A DNA stretch of 64,000 nt, taken from assembly GCF_014873945.1 (NCBI RefSeq), contig NZ_JADBEC010000001.1:806001-870000 (forward strand), given 5' to 3'. How positions within the stretch are numbered: the first letter of the stretch is position 1; each line of letters begins with the position of its first letter. The notes beneath the pieces were generated by a model that was given only the letters and a program-made list of their open reading frames with translations, searched no databases and was not told the origin of the DNA. The position numbers and the translations under genes are program-made. Below are positions 60,402 to 64,000 of the stretch, in pieces. Origin of the DNA: Rhizobium viscosum (lineage in GTDB: Bacteria > Pseudomonadota > Alphaproteobacteria > Rhizobiales > Rhizobiaceae).

Positions 60402-60570
60402 CCAGAGACCGTTTCTCGCAAATCTCCTCCTGGTCTGCCCCTAGTGGCACTGCTGCACCTGAATGCCCGCCGTTCAAGCTGCAAGCATTTCATCATCCGC
60501 CAAGCATAACGCGCTTTTCCGTCGATGGCTGGAAGCCCCGGATATGCGCGATCGCTTGGCAAGACCAGGA
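60375..60570 (+). promoter_or_regulatory. Candidate translational attenuator
   Basis: GCCCTGCA (60375-60382, in the uORF) pairs with TGCAGGGC (60391-60398). GACCAG (60400-60405) can pair with CTGGTC (60430-60435). The wider TCCTGGTCT (60428-60436) is instead the exact complement of AGACCAGGA (60562-60570), which contains the ABC-F Shine-Dalgarno. The last two pairings cannot coexist. This is an ermC-like logic in which a ribosome stalled in the uORF would free the downstream start. Confidence 0.45.
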
Positions 60571-60577
60571 TACGATC

Positions 60578-62101
60578 ATGACCCTCATCAATATCCGCAA
60601 TCTCGGCATCGTGCTGTCCGCGCCGCTGTTTTCGAAGCTCAATCTCGTCGTCAATGCCGGCGACCGGATTGGCCTCGTGGCGGCGAATGGGCGCGGCAAA
60701 TCTACCCTGCTCAATCTCGTGACGGGCAAGCTGGAACCGACCGAAGGCGAGATCACCAAGGCGCGCGGGCTCACCATCGGCCATGTGGAGCAGAACGTGC
60801 CGCCGGCACTTCTCGACGCCAGTTTCCGCGATGCCGTGCTTCTCGCCCTTCCTCCTGATCAGGCTGACGGCGAAAGCTGGCGTGCGGATGTCGTGCTGGA
60901 ATCGCTCGAAGTGCCGGAAGAGTTGCGCGAACGGCCGCTCCGACAGCTCAGCGGCGGCTGGCAACGGCTGGCACTGATCGCCCGCACCTCCGTGAACGAA
61001 CCGGACGTGCTGCTGCTCGACGAACCGACCAACCATCTCGACCTCGAAAAGATCGCGCAGGTGGAAAGCTGGCTGAACGCACTGCCACGCGATACGCCCG
61101 TGATCATCTCCAGCCATGACCGCGCCTTCCTCGATGCGACGACCAACCGAACGCTCTTCCTGCGGCCGGAGCAATCGCCGGTCTTCTCCCTGTCCTATAG
61201 CCGGGCGAGAGCGGCACTCGACGAGGCTGATGCGTCCGACGCGCGACGCTACGAGAAGGATATGAAGACGGTCGAGCAGCTGCGTAAACAGGCGGCCAAG
61301 CTCAACAATATCGGCATCAACTCCGGCAGCGACCTGCTGGTGGTCAAGACAAAGCAGCTGAAGCAGCGCGCCGAGAAGTTGGAGGAAACCGCCAAACCCG
61401 CGCATCTGGAGCGTTCGGCAGGCGCGATCCGCCTTGCCAACAGGGGCACGCATGCGAAGGTCCTCGTCACGCTCGAGGATGCAGAGGTCACGATGCCAGA
61501 TGGTACGCTGCTCTTCCGCACGGGAAAGCAGTTCATCTGCCAAGGCGACCGCATCGTGTTGCTGGGCCTCAACGGCGCCGGCAAGTCGCGGCTCGTCTCC
61601 ATGCTCAGGGCAGCGATCGCAGAACCGGAAACGGCAAAGGCCGACATCAAGGCCACGCCCTCGCTGGTGCTCGGCTATGGCGACCAGCTGCTTGCCGATC
61701 TCAGCGATGCCGATACGCCGCTGCAGACGATCATCCGCCGCTTCGATGTCGGCGACCAGCGGGCGCGCTCGCTGCTTGCCGGCGCCGGCATGACGATCGA
61801 GATGCAGGGCAAGCCGGTCAAACTGCTCTCGGGCGGGCAGAAGGCACGGCTCGGCATGCTGGTGCTCAGACTGACGCAGCCGAACTTCTACCTGCTCGAC
61901 GAGCCCACCAACCACCTCGATATCGAAGGGCAGGAGGCGCTGGAAAGCGAGTTGATGGCGCATGAGGCGAGCTGCCTGCTGGTGTCCCACGACCGCAGCT
62001 TCGTACGGGCAGTCGGCAACCGCTTCTGGCTGATCGAGCGGAAGAGACTGGTGGAGGTTGAGAGCCCGGGAGGGTTCTTTGCGAGTGTGGGGGCTGGATA
62101 G
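60578..62101 (+). CDS. ABC-F family ATPase
   Basis: 507 residues with two ABC domains joined by a charged linker and no membrane domain. The first has GLVAANGRGKSTLL (Walker A), LRQLSGGWQRLAL (signature) and LLLDEPTNHLDL. The second has VLLGLNGAGKSRL, VKLLSGGQKARLGML and LLDEPTNHLDIE. ABC-F proteins bind the ribosomal E site; some give antibiotic resistance. The ribosome-binding site is AGGA (60567-60570). Starts in frame upstream to 60179 are not used because that region is uORF/leader and part of the GNAT gene. Confidence 0.95.
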   Translation: MTLINIRNLGIVLSAPLFSKLNLVVNAGDRIGLVAANGRGKSTLLNLVTGKLEPTEGEITKARGLTIGHVEQNVPPALLDASFRDAVLLALPPDQADGESWRADVVLESLEVPEELRERPLRQLSGGWQRLALIARTSVNEPDVLLLDEPTNHLDLEKIAQVESWLNALPRDTPVIISSHDRAFLDATTNRTLFLRPEQSPVFSLSYSRARAALDEADASDARRYEKDMKTVEQLRKQAAKLNNIGINSGSDLLVVKTKQLKQRAEKLEETAKPAHLERSAGAIRLANRGTHAKVLVTLEDAEVTMPDGTLLFRTGKQFICQGDRIVLLGLNGAGKSRLVSMLRAAIAEPETAKADIKATPSLVLGYGDQLLADLSDADTPLQTIIRRFDVGDQRARSLLAGAGMTIEMQGKPVKLLSGGQKARLGMLVLRLTQPNFYLLDEPTNHLDIEGQEALESELMAHEASCLLVSHDRSFVRAVGNRFWLIERKRLVEVESPGGFFASVGAG

Positions 62102-62113
62102 GCAGCTGTCGCG

Positions 62114-62220
62114 CCCTCATCCGAACCTTCGCGCCACCTTCTCCCCGCCGGGAAGAAGGCAGAGAACGTCCGGAACATCCCTGCTCCCCTCGGGGAAAGG
62201 TGCTGGCAGACGGATGAGGG
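62114..62220. repeat. Rhizobial-type palindromic intergenic repeat
   Basis: CCCTCATCCG ... CACCTTCTCCCCG on the left and the reverse complement CGGGGAAAGGTG ... CGGATGAGGG on the right, with a central GC stem. This is a common type of dispersed inverted repeat in Rhizobiales (RIME2/Bru-RS-like). Confidence 0.65.
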
Positions 62221-62259
62221 GCTGCAAATGAATTGCTCGCCCCCTGTAACCAGCAAATC

Positions 62260-63036
62260 CTACCGCTTCTCAGCCGACAGACAGAAAAACGCGCCCTGCG
62301 GGTCCATGGCCTGGCAGACCCAGGAGCCGGGGACTTCCATCGGGCCGTTGACTACCTTGCCACCGCCCGCGTTGATGCGGTCGATCGCGGCATCGAGCGC
62401 CGGCACAGTGAAATAATAGGTCCAAAAGGACATTTTGATTTCCGGCGGGCGGGTCATCATGCCGCCGGTCTGTTTTCCGTGCTCGGCGAAGATGTGGTAG
62501 ACGCCCATCGGCCCCATGTCGAAGTCCTGATCCTTCGTCCAGCCGAAGAGCTTGGAATAGAAATCGAAGGCCTTGGCGCCATCGGTGGCATAGAGCTCGT
62601 ACCAGCCGATATGGCCTGGTGTGCCGACAGGGACTTCCGGACGCGGGGTTTCCGGCGGGATCGGTGTCATGATGCAGAGAACGGCACCCTGCGGATCGGC
62701 GACGACGGCGAAACGACCGATACCTGGGATATCAGCTGGCGGGCGGCGCACGGTGCCGCCATTTGCCTCATAATCTTTTGCCGTCTGATCGACATCATCG
62801 ACACAGAGATAGGCGGTCCAGTTCGGGGGAATGCCCTGACCTTCCAGCTCGGCCGGAAAGGGCATCATGCCGACTGAGGGAACACCGTTCGCCTCGAAGA
62901 TCGAATATTGTGGCTGGTCTTCCGCCGGCATCGGCGATGAAGTCCAGCCAATGACGGAGCCGTAGAATTTCTTCGCCGCATCCGGGTCGGGCGTCATCAG
63001 TTCACACCATATGAATTTGCCATGTGTATCGGACAT
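62260..63036 (-). CDS. Two-domain VOC (glyoxalase-like) protein
   Basis: 258 residues made of two vicinal-oxygen-chelate domains, starting at FIWCELMTPDPDAAKKFYGS and HIGWYELYATDGAKAFDFYS. Both keep potential ligand positions such as VADPQGAVLC and AMDPQGAFFC near the end. Function unknown. It is downstream of DUF1579 and DUF899 genes on the same strand, probably in one cluster. Confidence 0.93.
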   Translation of the reverse strand: MSDTHGKFIWCELMTPDPDAAKKFYGSVIGWTSSPMPAEDQPQYSIFEANGVPSVGMMPFPAELEGQGIPPNWTAYLCVDDVDQTAKDYEANGGTVRRPPADIPGIGRFAVVADPQGAVLCIMTPIPPETPRPEVPVGTPGHIGWYELYATDGAKAFDFYSKLFGWTKDQDFDMGPMGVYHIFAEHGKQTGGMMTRPPEIKMSFWTYYFTVPALDAAIDRINAGGGKVVNGPMEVPGSWVCQAMDPQGAFFCLSAEKR

Positions 63037-63151
63037 CGTGCCCTCCTGGGTCCACGCTTGAGTTCTGTCGCTTTGTTCTCAGGCAATTCCGCGCGCAAAA
63101 CCGCTCTCGCGGCTTTGCTGGAATTGCTCTCATCGATATGCCCCGGCGATT

Positions 63152-63616
63152 TCAGCCCTTGCGGGTATATTTGACTTCCATGAACTGCTTCCAGGTGCCG
63201 TCGGCTTCCCTGACGCTCGATGTGAAGGTTCTGGCGTTGTCGTCGAGGAAGGCGATCTGCTCGCGATAGTCGGCAAGGCCGTCGCCTTCGAAGGCCGGTC
63301 CCCTGGTATAGAGCGACAGAACATTACCCGAGGGCTCGATCTCGCCCTCATAGGTCCACATGTAGTCCATCATCGAGCCGATCCAGCTGCCTACATATTT
63401 GCTTTTGCTCGAGTCGTAGCCGAGGGTCAGGATCGTCGTTGCCTGCTTGCCGTCGGTCATTTCACCGGCTCCTTCGGCAACGAACCAGATGCCTTGCAGG
63501 GAGCGCACGCTCTCCTGCCAAGGCTTGTCGCCGGTCATGTCCGAAGCGGCAACGGTCCAGTGACCGACCATTCTCTCCAGGAAAGCATGCTCCTTCAGCA
63601 CTTCTGCAGTCTTCAT
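63152..63616 (-). CDS. DUF1579 protein
   Basis: 154 residues: FLERMVGHWTVAASDMTG at the start, then GIWFVAEGAGEMTDGKQATT, a DUF1579 lipocalin-like fold. Function unknown. GGAGAAGGACG lies before ATG 63616. It is 33 nt after the DUF899 stop. Confidence 0.9.
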   Translation of the reverse strand: MKTAEVLKEHAFLERMVGHWTVAASDMTGDKPWQESVRSLQGIWFVAEGAGEMTDGKQATTILTLGYDSSKSKYVGSWIGSMMDYMWTYEGEIEPSGNVLSLYTRGPAFEGDGLADYREQIAFLDDNARTFTSSVREADGTWKQFMEVKYTRKG

Positions 63617-63649
63617 CGTCCTTCTCCTCCGGATGATGGATGGCTGGGT

Positions 63650-64000
63650 CTAGTGGCAGCTGGATGAGGCTTGGGGGGCTTCCTCATATTCATCGTGACG
63701 CTTCACGAAATCCATGGTCGAATCTTCGTTGCGGCCCTTGGGCGCGTGATCCAGGATCATCAGCGTACCAAGGATCTCTTCGGCGCCGCGGGCATAGCTC
63801 GAATAGGTATGGAACACTTCGCCCTTCTCATTCCGGTAAAAGGCCGAAAGTCCGGGCAGCTCATCATTGGCGTCAGAGGGCGCTATCGGAGAGAAATTAT
63901 AAAAGACCTTGTCTTTGGCAAGGTCCTCAGGCGTGAAAGATACGTGATAGTCGAAGTTGAAATCGCTGCCGAAGGACGAAACCCAGGGGAATTTCCAACC
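63650..64000 (-). CDS. DUF899 thioredoxin-like protein, C-terminal part
   Basis: The gene enters from the right edge and stops at TAG 63652-63650. The visible 116 residues include WKFPWVSSFGSDFNFDYHVS, LSAFYRNEKGEVFHTYSSYA and LMILDHAPKGRN, a clear DUF899 C-terminus. DUF899 proteins have a thioredoxin fold. First gene of the DUF899-DUF1579-VOC cluster as seen here. Confidence 0.86.
   Translation of the reverse strand, partial: GWKFPWVSSFGSDFNFDYHVSFTPEDLAKDKVFYNFSPIAPSDANDELPGLSAFYRNEKGEVFHTYSSYARGAEEILGTLMILDHAPKGRNEDSTMDFVKRHDEYEEAPQASSSCH

Noticed and set aside
60179..60577. N-terminal extension of the ABC-F protein
   Set aside because: Overlaps the GNAT start and the leader region and lacks any family similarity; the conserved protein begins at 60578.
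60350..61990. 546-residue minus-strand open frame over the ABC-F gene
   Set aside because: Shadow translation with no domain.
1..64000. CRISPR array, tRNA/rRNA genes, insertion sequences, prophage or integrase
   Set aside because: None recognised; repeated units are either palindromic intergenic elements or the single 18-nt minisatellite.

Overview
The window looks like chromosome of a Rhizobium-group alphaproteobacterium (Rhizobium/Agrobacterium clade). This is inferred from the high GC content, a ~200 bp RIME1-like palindrome and other dispersed rhizobial-type intergenic repeats, a dmeRF cobalt/nickel efflux pair with a G-tract operator, a tetR-tetA pair of the kind known from Agrobacterium, and many small families common in Rhizobiales (DUF930, DUF1697, DUF1579, DUF899). 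Genes are tightly packed on both strands. I see no rRNA, tRNA, CRISPR array, insertion sequence, prophage or integration site.

Layout. 1-7 kb: the end of a LysR regulator, an AI-2E family permease, an FAD amine/amino-acid oxidase, a secreted polysaccharide deacetylase, a secreted DUF930 protein, oligopeptidase B (TTG start) and a large palindromic repeat. 7-16 kb: TetR regulator, homocysteine methyltransferase, DHA2 exporter, SelO AMPylase, glutathione peroxidase, membrane PQQ glucose dehydrogenase and a Ser/Thr-rich unknown. 16-20.7 kb: a Tat-type class A beta-lactamase, dmeF/dmeR, then a MarR regulator with an added Cys cluster, a secreted unknown protein and a thioredoxin-fold protein. 20.8-30 kb: GNAT, DJ-1/PfpI, two c-type cytochromes, LysE exporter with a divergent WYL regulator, SDR with a divergent AraC regulator, an ADPRibase-Mn-like phosphoesterase, an arsR-SRPBCC-small membrane protein operon with a perfect 17-bp operator, and sodB. 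30-41 kb: coiled-coil protein, methyltransferase with an in-frame 18-nt repeat, TSUP permease, MFS exporter, LysR with divergent emrA-emrB-class III cyclase, class IV aminotransferase.

41-51 kb: zinc alcohol dehydrogenase, a second class III cyclase with a duplicated membrane module, tetR/tetA with tandem tet-like operators, a sugar-phosphate isomerase-type TIM barrel, cupin, trans-aconitate methyltransferase, another Ser/Thr-rich unknown, and a stand-alone zwf. 51-64 kb: a FecA-like TonB receptor downstream of an RpiR/SIS regulator, a divergent metallophosphoesterase, DUF2267, HerA-like ATPase (DUF853), PhnA-like protein without its zinc ribbon, a DUF457-type membrane protein, GNAT, an ABC-F ATPase with a candidate leader-peptide attenuator, and a VOC/DUF1579/DUF899 cluster cut by the window end.

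Themes are efflux and detoxification (five exporter systems, each beside its own regulator or cyclase), oxidative and redox defence (SodB, Gpx, SelO, redoxin, DJ-1), and peripheral carbon metabolism (Gcd, Zwf, ADH). No complete multi-gene pathway dominates. The most interesting possible novelty is the ABC-F leader (60330-60570): a 23-codon uORF with a strong Shine-Dalgarno, followed by mutually exclusive pairings that can hide or free the ABC-F ribosome-binding site. Next are the MarR-Cys / secreted protein / redoxin module and the cyclase-linked emrAB operon. All functional statements are from reading sequence and family knowledge; no database search was run.
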